Below are positions 57,913 through 64,000 of a DNA stretch of 64,000 bases, piece after piece (positions within the stretch are counted from its first letter, which is position 1; each line of letters starts with the position of its first letter). This DNA comes from Burkholderia sp. GAS332 (lineage in GTDB: Bacteria > Pseudomonadota > Gammaproteobacteria > Burkholderiales > Burkholderiaceae): the NCBI GenBank assembly GCA_900142905.1, contig FSRV01000001.1, positions 4,402,001-4,466,000 on the forward strand, in the 5' to 3' direction. The notes beneath the pieces are model-generated. The model saw only the letters and a program-made list of their open reading frames with translations. It was not told where the DNA came from and searched no databases. Position numbers and translations under genes: made by a program.

Positions 57913-58776
57913 TTAAAACGAAGCAGCCGCGTAATGCGCGGCAATGCCGACAAACAGCGCGCCGCCCAGCCAGTTGTTATGACGGAACGCCGCAAAGCAC
58001 GCCATCCGTTCACGGTTGCGAATCAACGTGTAGTGATAGATCGCGCAACCCACCGCTGCCGCCCATCCCAGCCAGTACAAGACGCCAAAACCCAGCATCA
58101 CGCCGATGCCGACGTAGATCCCCAGCGTCACCGCATAGCAGAGCATGATCGCCGCCACGTCGAAGCGGCCGAAGGTCAGCGCCGAGGTGCGGATACCGAT
58201 CTTGATGTCGTCGTCGCGATCGACCATCGCGTATTCGGTGTCGTACGCCACCGACCAGAACACGTTGGCCAGCAGCATGACCCAGGCGAGCATCGGCACG
58301 TGATCCTGAATCGCGGCGAACGCCATCGGAATGCCGAAGCCGAACGCGATGCCGAGGTAAGCCTGCGGAATCGCAAAGAAGCGCTTCGTGAATGGATACG
58401 ACCCGGCGACGAACAACGCTGCCACCGATAGCTCCTTGGTCAGCGTATTCAACGGCAAAATCAGCAGAAAGGCCAGCAGTGACAACCCGACCGCCAGCGC
58501 CACCGCTTCCCATGCCTTGATCTTGCCCGACGTGATCGGCCGGTTTTCCGTGCGCTTCACGTAGCGATCGAAATCACGATCCGCATAGTCGTTGATCGCA
58601 CAGCCCGCCGAGCGCATCAGCACCGTACCCACCGTGAAGATCACCAGCAGCGGCCACGAAGGGTGGCCTTCAGACGCGATCCACAGCGCGTTGAGCGTCG
58701 GCCACAGCAGCAGCAGGCTGCCGATCGGCTTGTCCATGCGCACAAGGCGCAGATACAGAGGAAGTCGGGCGAACAT
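57913..58776 (-). CDS. ubiA: 4-hydroxybenzoate polyprenyltransferase
   Basis: The 287-residue integral membrane prenyltransferase attaches the polyprenyl chain to 4-hydroxybenzoate in ubiquinone synthesis. The first Asp-rich motif is [20 protein letters not shown] (NDxxDxxxD) and the second is [16 protein letters not shown]. Eight or nine hydrophobic helices fit the UbiA fold. Start ATG 58776. It converges with proC, and its upstream side faces the dps terminator. Confidence 0.96.
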   Translation of the reverse strand: MFARLPLYLRLVRMDKPIGSLLLLWPTLNALWIASEGHPSWPLLVIFTVGTVLMRSAGCAINDYADRDFDRYVKRTENRPITSGKIKAWEAVALAVGLSLLAFLLILPLNTLTKELSVAALFVAGSYPFTKRFFAIPQAYLGIAFGFGIPMAFAAIQDHVPMLAWVMLLANVFWSVAYDTEYAMVDRDDDIKIGIRTSALTFGRFDVAAIMLCYAVTLGIYVGIGVMLGFGVLYWLGWAAAVGCAIYHYTLIRNRERMACFAAFRHNNWLGGALFVGIAAHYAAASF

Positions 58777-58934
58777 GGGCGGATTCGGTGAAGTGCAGGC
58801 GGTGCCGCTATTTTACGGGATGCGGGCGACAAGCACCCTCCAGGCCGGCGGGACTGGCACGCTGAGCGCCAAAACCGAGGCGCGACCGCAGCCGGGTCCT
58901 GAGCCCAAGCACAGCTCGAATCCGGTGCCGCAAA

Positions 58935-58967
58935 AAACAAAGCCTCCCGAATAGGGAGGCTTTGTTT
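58935..58967 (-). terminator. Terminator downstream of dps
   Basis: A 14-bp stem AAACAAAGCCTCCC / GGGAGGCTTTGTTT with a 5-nt loop is followed on the minus strand by a run of T (ending at 58932). It lies 72 bp after the dps stop. Confidence 0.92.
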
Positions 58968-59039
58968 GTATTCAGTTCAACGCCAACACCGAAGCACGGC
59001 GCTGAAATCCAGACTCAACGTCCGGAACACTCAAGCTAT

Positions 59040-59528
59040 TTACGCCAGCATCGAGCGCAGCATCCACGCCGTCTTTTCGTGCGTCTGCATGCGTTGCGTC
59101 AGCAAGTCGGCGGTCGGCTCGTCGTTGGCGGCTTCCGTCGACGGGAAAATCGCGCGTGCGGTGCGCACCACGGCTTCCTGGCCTTCCACCAGTTGGCGGA
59201 TCATGTCTTCCGCAGCCGGCACGCCGTCCGCTTCCGGAATCGACGACAGCTTCGCGAATTCCTTGTAGCTGCCCGGCGCATGCACGCCCAGCGCGCGGAT
59301 ACGTTCAGCGATCGAATCGACCGCGAGCGCCAATTCGTTGTACTGCGTTTCGAACATCAGATGCAGCGTGTTGAACATCGGACCCGTCACGTTCCAATGG
59401 AAGTTGTGGGTCTTCAGGTACAGCGTGTAGGTGTCGGCGAGCAGTCGCGACAGACCTTCCGCAATCTTCTTGCGATCCTTGTCACTGATTCCGATATTGA
59501 CGTGTTGTACGGCTTCTTTCTTGGCCAT
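59040..59528 (-). CDS. dps: DNA-protecting ferritin-like protein Dps
   Basis: The 162-residue mini-ferritin oxidises Fe2+ with peroxide and protects DNA. Ferroxidase-site landmarks are [47 protein letters not shown] (His, His, Asp and Glu ligands), with [18 protein letters not shown] at the C-terminus. ATG 59528 has AAGGGAG 6 nt upstream. It neighbours catalase and oxyR on the same strand but has its own upstream gap of 154 bp, with nothing else visible. Confidence 0.95.
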   Translation of the reverse strand: MAKKEAVQHVNIGISDKDRKKIAEGLSRLLADTYTLYLKTHNFHWNVTGPMFNTLHLMFETQYNELALAVDSIAERIRALGVHAPGSYKEFAKLSSIPEADGVPAAEDMIRQLVEGQEAVVRTARAIFPSTEAANDEPTADLLTQRMQTHEKTAWMLRSMLA

Positions 59529-59682
59529 GATGACTCCCTTGAAGAGTGATACGAACCGGTCGGTAGAGTGACGGTGTGCGGGTAGCAGACCCGGCACATC
59601 GAACGCCCGACAGTTTAGCTTAGAACGCAGCTGCGATCGTGTGACGCGTGGTCGCTTGCCGCACCCATAGCCTCGCGCTCAA

Positions 59683-59844
59683 TCACGCACCGAGCGCGTG
59701 TTGCACGGGTTGCGCAACGATCACCGCCAGTCCGCTCGAGACGATCGCGAATCCCACTAACTTGCGCAGCGTCAATGCTTGCCGCTGTTGCGCGCCGCGT
59801 GTGGCCGACGAGCCGCCGATGGTGGACATCATCATCTGGATCAT
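59683..59844 (-). CDS. Small single-helix membrane protein next to catalase
   Basis: This is a 53-residue ORF starting with ATG 59844 after AAGGGAG, a strong site with 7-nt spacing. The N-terminus is Met-rich (MIQMMMSTIGGSSAT), then a basic patch (RGAQQRQALTLRK) leads into one hydrophobic helix (LVGFAIVSSGLAVIVAQPV). No family recognised. It lies 80 bp after the catalase stop on the same strand, with a hairpin between, so it may be co-transcribed and peroxide-regulated (inference). Confidence 0.6.
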   Translation of the reverse strand: MIQMMMSTIGGSSATRGAQQRQALTLRKLVGFAIVSSGLAVIVAQPVQHALGA

Positions 59845-59875
59845 GATCGAGCTCCCTTGATTCGTATCTATACCG

Positions 59876-59897
59876 GCGGGGCGCCGATGCGCCCCGC
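59876..59897. other. GC-rich hairpin after the catalase gene
   Basis: GCGGGGCGC / GCGCCCCGC (9 bp, 4-nt loop) lies 27 bp downstream of the catalase stop. A short T run follows only on the plus strand, so on the minus strand it may act as a processing or stability element, not a full terminator. Confidence 0.5.
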
Positions 59898-59924
59898 TTT
59901 GCTGCATCGCTTCACTTCAACTGC

Positions 59925-61379
59925 TTACTTCTTGCCGCCTTCAGCGAGCTCGGCAAGCGCGGCGATCACGCCTTCCGCATAGGCCGGATCGGCACGGCGG
60001 AAATGCTCGATCTGACGCGCAACGATCTCGTGCGGCACACCGTTGATATGGCGCGCGATGTTGCCGAACAGGCGCTGCCGTTGCGCCGTATCGAAGAGCG
60101 CAAACAACATACCCGGCTGCGTGTAGTAGTCGTCGTCCTGGCGATGATCGTAACGATCGACCGTACCCGCTGCGAGCGGCGGCTCCGCTGCGTTGCTGTC
60201 CTGCGCGAAGTCGCCGAAGCGGTTCGGCTCATAGTTCACGTTGCCGCCGAGGTTGCCGTCCGTGCGCATCGCGCCGTCGCGATGGAACGAATGGTGGACC
60301 GGGCAGCGCGGCGCATTCACCGGAATCTGATGGTGATTGGTGCCGAGGCGGTAGCGCTGAGTGTCGCCATACGAGAACAAACGGCCTTGCAGCAGGCGGT
60401 CCGGCGAGAAGCCGATACCCGGCACCACGTTGGCCGGCGTGAACGCCGCCTGCTCTACGTCTGCGAAATAGTTCTCCGCATTGCGATTCAACTCGATCGT
60501 GCCGACGTCGATCAACGGGTAATCCTTCTGCGACCACACTTTCGTGATGTCGAACGGATTGAAGCGATAGTTTGCCGCGTCCGCTTCCGGCATTACCTGA
60601 ATGGCAAAACGCCATTTCGGGAAGTTGCCTGCGTCGATGTTCGCAAGCAAATCCTGTTGCGCGCTTTCACGGTTCTGTGCGACCACTTGCGCCGCTTCGG
60701 CATCGGTAAAGTTCTCGACGCCTTGCATCGACTTGAAGTGGAACTTCACCCAGAAACGTTCGTTGTTCGCGTTGATGAACGAGTACGTGTGCGAACCGAA
60801 GCCGTGCATCTGGCGGTAGTTCTGCGGAATGCCGCGATCGCTCATCAGGATGGTGACCTGATGCAACGACTCCGGATGACGCGACCAGAAGTCCCATGCC
60901 GCAACATTGCTACGCATGTTGGTGTACGGGTCGCGCTTTTGCGTGTGGATGAAGTCCGGGAACTTCAGCGGATCGCGGATGAAGAAGACCGGCGTGTTGT
61001 TGCCGACCACGTCCCAATTCCCTTCTTCCGTATAGAACTTGATCGAGAAACCACGCACGTCGCGTTCCGCATCGGCGGCGCCGCGTTCGCCCGCCACCGT
61101 CGAAAATCGCATGAAGAGCGGCGTGTCCTTACCGACCTGGGCGAACACCTTCGCCTTCGTGAAACGCGAGATGTCGTGCGTGACCTTTAGCGTGCCGAAC
61201 GCGCCCGAACCTTTGGCGTGAACGCGGCGTTCCGGAATCACTTCGCGGTCGAAGTGAGCGAGTTTTTCGAGCAGCCAGACGTCTTGCAGAACAACCGGAC
61301 CGCGCGCGCCGGCGGTCATCGAATTCTGGTTGTCGGCAACGGGTGCGCCGGCTGCATTGGTGAGCTTACGTTCGGACAT
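59925..61379 (-). CDS. katA: Monofunctional heme catalase
   Basis: This is a 484-residue small-subunit (clade 3-like) catalase. The catalytic His lies in [20 protein letters not shown], Asn in the [28 protein letters not shown] region, and the proximal heme Tyr in [19 protein letters not shown]-binding-type residues fit the length. It is followed by a small membrane protein and preceded by a 46-codon ORF and oxyR on the same strand, so peroxide control by OxyR is likely. Confidence 0.97.
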   Translation of the reverse strand: MSERKLTNAAGAPVADNQNSMTAGARGPVVLQDVWLLEKLAHFDREVIPERRVHAKGSGAFGTLKVTHDISRFTKAKVFAQVGKDTPLFMRFSTVAGERGAADAERDVRGFSIKFYTEEGNWDVVGNNTPVFFIRDPLKFPDFIHTQKRDPYTNMRSNVAAWDFWSRHPESLHQVTILMSDRGIPQNYRQMHGFGSHTYSFINANNERFWVKFHFKSMQGVENFTDAEAAQVVAQNRESAQQDLLANIDAGNFPKWRFAIQVMPEADAANYRFNPFDITKVWSQKDYPLIDVGTIELNRNAENYFADVEQAAFTPANVVPGIGFSPDRLLQGRLFSYGDTQRYRLGTNHHQIPVNAPRCPVHHSFHRDGAMRTDGNLGGNVNYEPNRFGDFAQDSNAAEPPLAAGTVDRYDHRQDDDYYTQPGMLFALFDTAQRQRLFGNIARHINGVPHEIVARQIEHFRRADPAYAEGVIAALAELAEGGKK

Positions 61380-61449
61380 GCTGGACTCCTGAGTGGCTTT
61401 TATTGGAAACAGATTGGCGGGAGAGGCGCGGCGCGCCGATGCCTACAGC

Positions 61450-61590
61450 TCATGCGGACAGGGCCCGATCGACCAGCAAGGACAACGCGACCGTGCGCAT
61501 GCCCTGAATCGAGGCTGCGAAGGAGCCTGTGGTCACGCGGGTGGATTGAGCGGCGACGGTTTTGACTTGCTGCGAGTTCGATGGCGTCAT
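61450..61590 (-). CDS. Candidate small protein between oxyR and catalase, 46 residues
   Basis: ATG 61590 is preceded by GGAGGAAATC, an excellent ribosome-binding site, and the frame ends at TGA 61450-61452. The product starts MTPSNSQQVKTVAAQSTRV and ends with a short hydrophobic amphipathic helix (MRTVALSLLVDRALSA). No family recognised. It lies 70 bp upstream of katA, so it is probably the first gene of the katA transcript. Confidence 0.55.
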   Translation of the reverse strand: MTPSNSQQVKTVAAQSTRVTTGSFAASIQGMRTVALSLLVDRALSA

Positions 61591-61645
61591 GATTTCCTCC
61601 AGGTCTTATGGGATCGGGCGATCCATGGAGGAGACTATATCAACG

Positions 61646-61687
61646 CTATCGAATTAACGTGTTTGATTAATTTTATCTATTCGATAG
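61646..61687. promoter_or_regulatory. Long-spaced inverted repeat upstream of the catalase transcript
   Basis: CTATCGAAT (61646-61654) and ATTCGATAG (61679-61687) are perfect 9-bp arms 33 bp apart centre to centre, three helical turns, in an A/T-rich stretch. ATTA-N7-CTAT (61666-61680) inside it agrees with an OxyR half-site at 8 of 10 positions. This suggests a regulator binding on one DNA face, OxyR being the nearest candidate. Confidence 0.5.
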
Positions 61688-61768
61688 GGAGGGCGACTCT
61701 CGCCACCTTGGGCGATCGCCCGACCGGCCGCCGGCTGGGCGGCGGTCGGCCTGGGTACAGCGTGCCGC

Positions 61769-62728
61769 TTAGTTGACGGCGACAGGCAAATCGAGCTTTT
61801 TGACGCCCTGCAGATCGCAGGAGCTGATGGCGTCGCAGATGGCCTCAATGGCCGGCATGCGCGTGAAGCTCTTGCGCCAGGCGAGCACCACGCGGCGATC
61901 CGGCACCGGCTCACCGAAGGCGACGTAGCTGAGCAGGCCCGCGTCGATACCACCGGCGTGCGGCTTGACCTCTTGCACCGACATGCGCGGCAGCACAGTA
62001 ATCCCGACGCCGCTCGCCACCATGTGGCGAATGGTTTCCAGCGACGACCCTTCGAAGGTCTTCTGAATACCGTCCGCGTTTTGCGAGAAACGCATCAGTT
62101 CAGGGCAGACGCCCAGCACATGGTCACGGAAGCAATGGCCGCTGCCGAGCAGCAGCATGGTTTCCTGCTTCAAATCTTCGGCGTCGATCTTCGGACGGTT
62201 TTCCCACTCGTGACCGGATGGCAGCGCGACGACAAACGGCTCGTCATAGAGCGGGCGCTGCATCAGGCCCGTTTCCGGGAACGGCAACGCCATGATGGCG
62301 ACGTCGATTTCGCCTTGCTTGAGCAGTTCGATCAGCTTGACCGTGTAGTTTTCCTGCAGCATCAGCGGCATCTGCGGGACGCGCTTGATCATCTGTTTGA
62401 CGAGCGTAGGCAGCAGATACGGCCCGATCGTATAGATCACGCCGAGGCGCAGCGGCCCGACCAGCGGATCTTTGCCTTGCTTGGCGATTTCCTTGATGGC
62501 AAGCGTTTGTTCGAGGACGCGTTGCGCTTGCGTGACGATCTGCTCGCCGATCGGCGTGACGCTGACTTCGCTGGTGCCGCGTTCGAAGATCTGAACGTTG
62601 AGCTCGTCTTCGAGCTTTTTGATTGCCACCGACAGGGTCGGCTGGCTGACGAAACACGCTTCGGCGGCCCGGCCGAAGTGCCGTTCGCGCGCTACCGCGA
62701 CGATGTATTTCAATTCGGTGAGCGTCAT
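61769..62728 (-). CDS. oxyR: Hydrogen-peroxide-sensing regulator OxyR
   Basis: This is a 319-residue LysR-family activator. The helix-turn-helix lies at residues 1-60 (MTLTELKYIVAVARERHFGRAAEACFVSQPTLSVAIKKLEDEL). The peroxide switch cysteines sit in LLLGSGHCFRDHVLGVCPEL, spaced 9 residues apart as in E. coli OxyR. Downstream on the same strand lie the 46-codon ORF and katA; dps is also close. It follows recG by 124 bp. Its own promoter region carries an OxyR-like motif. Confidence 0.95.
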   Translation of the reverse strand: MTLTELKYIVAVARERHFGRAAEACFVSQPTLSVAIKKLEDELNVQIFERGTSEVSVTPIGEQIVTQAQRVLEQTLAIKEIAKQGKDPLVGPLRLGVIYTIGPYLLPTLVKQMIKRVPQMPLMLQENYTVKLIELLKQGEIDVAIMALPFPETGLMQRPLYDEPFVVALPSGHEWENRPKIDAEDLKQETMLLLGSGHCFRDHVLGVCPELMRFSQNADGIQKTFEGSSLETIRHMVASGVGITVLPRMSVQEVKPHAGGIDAGLLSYVAFGEPVPDRRVVLAWRKSFTRMPAIEAICDAISSCDLQGVKKLDLPVAVN

Positions 62729-62745
62729 TGGGGGACCAATCAGAG

Positions 62746-62771
62746 CAATGATATTGATAGGTTCTAGTTAT
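62746..62771 (-). promoter_or_regulatory. OxyR-like half-sites upstream of oxyR
   Basis: Read on the plus strand, CAAT-N7-ATAG-N7-TTAT has the 11-bp period of the OxyR site, and ATAGGTTCTAGTTAT matches ATAGxtxxxaxCTAT at 9 of 10 positions. It starts 18 bp upstream of the oxyR start and suggests autoregulation. Confidence 0.5.
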
Positions 62772-62822
62772 ACACCTATAGGGTCGGTTCGCCAACCTTT
62801 TGGTCTTCTTCGCGGCGCGCGC

Positions 62823-62842
62823 CCGGCGGGACGTCCCGCCGG
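62823..62842. other. Perfect 20-bp palindrome just after recG
   Basis: CCGGCGGGACGTCCCGCCGG is perfectly self-complementary and lies 11 bp past the recG stop. No U-tract follows on the minus strand. A loopless palindrome is a poor RNA hairpin unless the central bases open. It could still be a Rho-type or processing site. Confidence 0.4.
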
Positions 62843-62852
62843 CCGCACAGCC

Positions 62853-64000
62853 TCAAGCCTTTAGATACTGCTCCCGAGCCCCAAGCCACCGGGCGAGGTG
62901 CTGCATCACCACCTCGGGATACTGCTCGAGCAAAGCCGCGGCGGCCTCTCTGGCAGGCTCGATCAGCCACTGATCATTCTGGAGGTCAGCAAAGCGCAAC
63001 ATGGCTGCGCCCGACTGCCGCGCGCCCAGAAATTCCCCTGGCCCACGAATTTCGAGGTCCCTGCGCGCGATTTCAAACCCGTCAGTCGTCTCCCGCATGG
63101 TCTGTAACCGCGCCCGTGCAGTCATCGACAACGGCCCGGTATAGAGCAGCACACACACCGACGCCGCACTCCCGCGCCCCACCCGTCCCCGTAACTGGTG
63201 CAATTGCGCCAAACCGAACCGCTCCGCGTGTTCGATCACCATTAACGATGCGTTCGGCACATCGACCCCCACTTCAATCACCGTGGTCGCGACCAGCAAC
63301 TGCACCTCGTTGCGCGTGAACGCATCCATCACCGCCGCCTTCTCGGCCGGCGCGAGACGTCCGTGCACCAGTCCAACGTTCAGTTCGGGCAACGCGGCTA
63401 CCAGCGTTTCGTACGTCTCCACCGCCGTCTGCAACTGCAAGGTCTCGCTTTCCTCGATCAGCGGACACACCCAGTACACCTGCCGTCCCGTCAACGCAGC
63501 CTCACGCACGCGCCCAATCACCTCTTCGCGCCGCGCGTCGGAGACCAGCTTGGTCAGAATCGGCGTGCGCCCGGGCGGCAATTCATCGATGGTCGAGACG
63601 TCGAGATCGGCGTAGTAGGTCATCGCGAGCGTGCGGGGGATCGGCGTCGCGGACATCATCAATTGATGCGGCTGGAAATCGTGCGCGCCGTCGGCGGCGT
63701 TGCGCGCCTTGGCGCGCAACGCGAGCCGCTGCGCCACGCCAAAGCGGTGCTGTTCGTCGACGATCACCAACCCCAGCCGCGCAAACTCGACCGCGTCCTG
63801 AATGATCGCGTGCGTGCCGATCACGAGTTGCGCGGTGCCGAGCGCGGCGGCTTCGATCGCCGCGCGCTTTTCCTTTGTCTTCAGACTGCCGGCCAGCCAC
63901 GCGACGCTCACGCCCAGCGGCTCCAGCCAGCCGCGCAATTTGCGCGCGTGCTGTTCGGCGAGGATTTCGGTCGGTGCCATCAGCGCGGCCTGGTAGCCGG
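62853..64000 (-). CDS. recG: ATP-dependent DNA helicase RecG, C-terminal part (5' end outside window)
   Basis: About 382 residues of the C-terminal helicase part are visible, in frame to the right edge (GYQAALMAPTEILAEQH, motif Ia region). Motif II reads GLVIVDEQHRFGV (DEQH variant), motif III MMSATPIPRTLAMT, then the second helicase domain with VATTVIEVGVDVPNASLMVIEHAERFGLAQLHQLRGRVGRG and the RecG C-terminus FLGARQSGAAMLRFADLQND. RecG remodels stalled forks and Holliday junctions. Walker A and the wedge domain lie beyond the window. Confidence 0.97.
   Translation of the reverse strand, partial: GYQAALMAPTEILAEQHARKLRGWLEPLGVSVAWLAGSLKTKEKRAAIEAAALGTAQLVIGTHAIIQDAVEFARLGLVIVDEQHRFGVAQRLALRAKARNAADGAHDFQPHQLMMSATPIPRTLAMTYYADLDVSTIDELPPGRTPILTKLVSDARREEVIGRVREAALTGRQVYWVCPLIEESETLQLQTAVETYETLVAALPELNVGLVHGRLAPAEKAAVMDAFTRNEVQLLVATTVIEVGVDVPNASLMVIEHAERFGLAQLHQLRGRVGRGSAASVCVLLYTGPLSMTARARLQTMRETTDGFEIARRDLEIRGPGEFLGARQSGAAMLRFADLQNDQWLIEPAREAAAALLEQYPEVVMQHLARWLGAREQYLKA

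Noticed and set aside
60003..61190. A 395-codon plus-strand frame opposite catalase
   Set aside because: The catalase frame has all catalytic residues; the opposite frame is a compositional shadow.

Overview
This window reads as chromosomal DNA of a Burkholderiaceae betaproteobacterium, most likely Paraburkholderia. It is GC-rich and has a family-4 porin ending in Phe. The housekeeping gene orders purM-perM-hda-HAD-pcnB-folK-dNK-panB, hrcA/nadK/recN, hemH-hslR, grpE-dnaK-dnaJ and recG-oxyR-catalase are those I associate with that group. The species assignment is inference. There is no rRNA, tRNA, CRISPR, prophage or intact insertion sequence.

Layout. 1-10 kb is accessory metabolism: the end of an unrecognised gene, an inositol-monophosphatase-family gene, a PI-PLC-like phosphodiesterase, a LacI-type regulator, and a minus-strand ABC sugar importer operon (binding protein, two permeases, porin, ATPase). 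A perfect 16-bp palindrome lies in front of that operon. 9.3-12.5 kb holds an outer-membrane barrel protein, a small membrane protein, an MscS channel and a DedA protein. 12.7-23.4 kb is core housekeeping: mutL, miaA, purM, perM, hda, HAD phosphatase, pcnB, folK, a deoxynucleoside kinase and panB. 23.7-33.4 kb holds a fused pabB-pabC, the heat-shock genes dnaJ, dnaK, grpE, hslR and hrcA, and hemH. Consensus-like sigma-32 promoters precede grpE and dnaK, and a thioredoxin fragment lies between those two genes. 33.6-46.2 kb is nadK, recN, glnE, a giant AsmA/YhdP-like protein, a nitrilase-family hydrolase and tldD. 46.2-47.7 kb is aroG with a complete leader-peptide attenuator. 47.8-50.4 kb is a higBA-type toxin-antitoxin pair, flavohemoglobin hmp with an NsrR-like operator, and a PduO-type cobalamin adenosyltransferase. 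50.6-58.8 kb holds a D-2-hydroxyacid dehydrogenase, glcDEF, yggS, proC and ubiA. 59-64 kb is an oxidative-stress block (dps, a small membrane protein, catalase, an unannotated 46-residue ORF, oxyR) and the 3' part of recG.

The strongest discovery candidate is the aroG leader. A near-consensus promoter (46230-46258) is followed by a 22-codon ORF containing the run F-Y-F-Y-F-F-W. Four RNA segments can pair as 1:2, 2:3 and 3:4, and 3:4 is an intrinsic terminator with a T8 tract. This is the layout of a classical ribosome-stalling attenuator, here reading all three aromatic amino acids ahead of DAHP synthase. Other points worth following are the LacI-type palindrome and the porin built into an ABC operon, the thioredoxin relic, a 15-bp tandem repeat before recN, overlapping hairpins after tldD, a possible leaderless mutL mRNA, and several small ORFs, two of them flanking the catalase gene.
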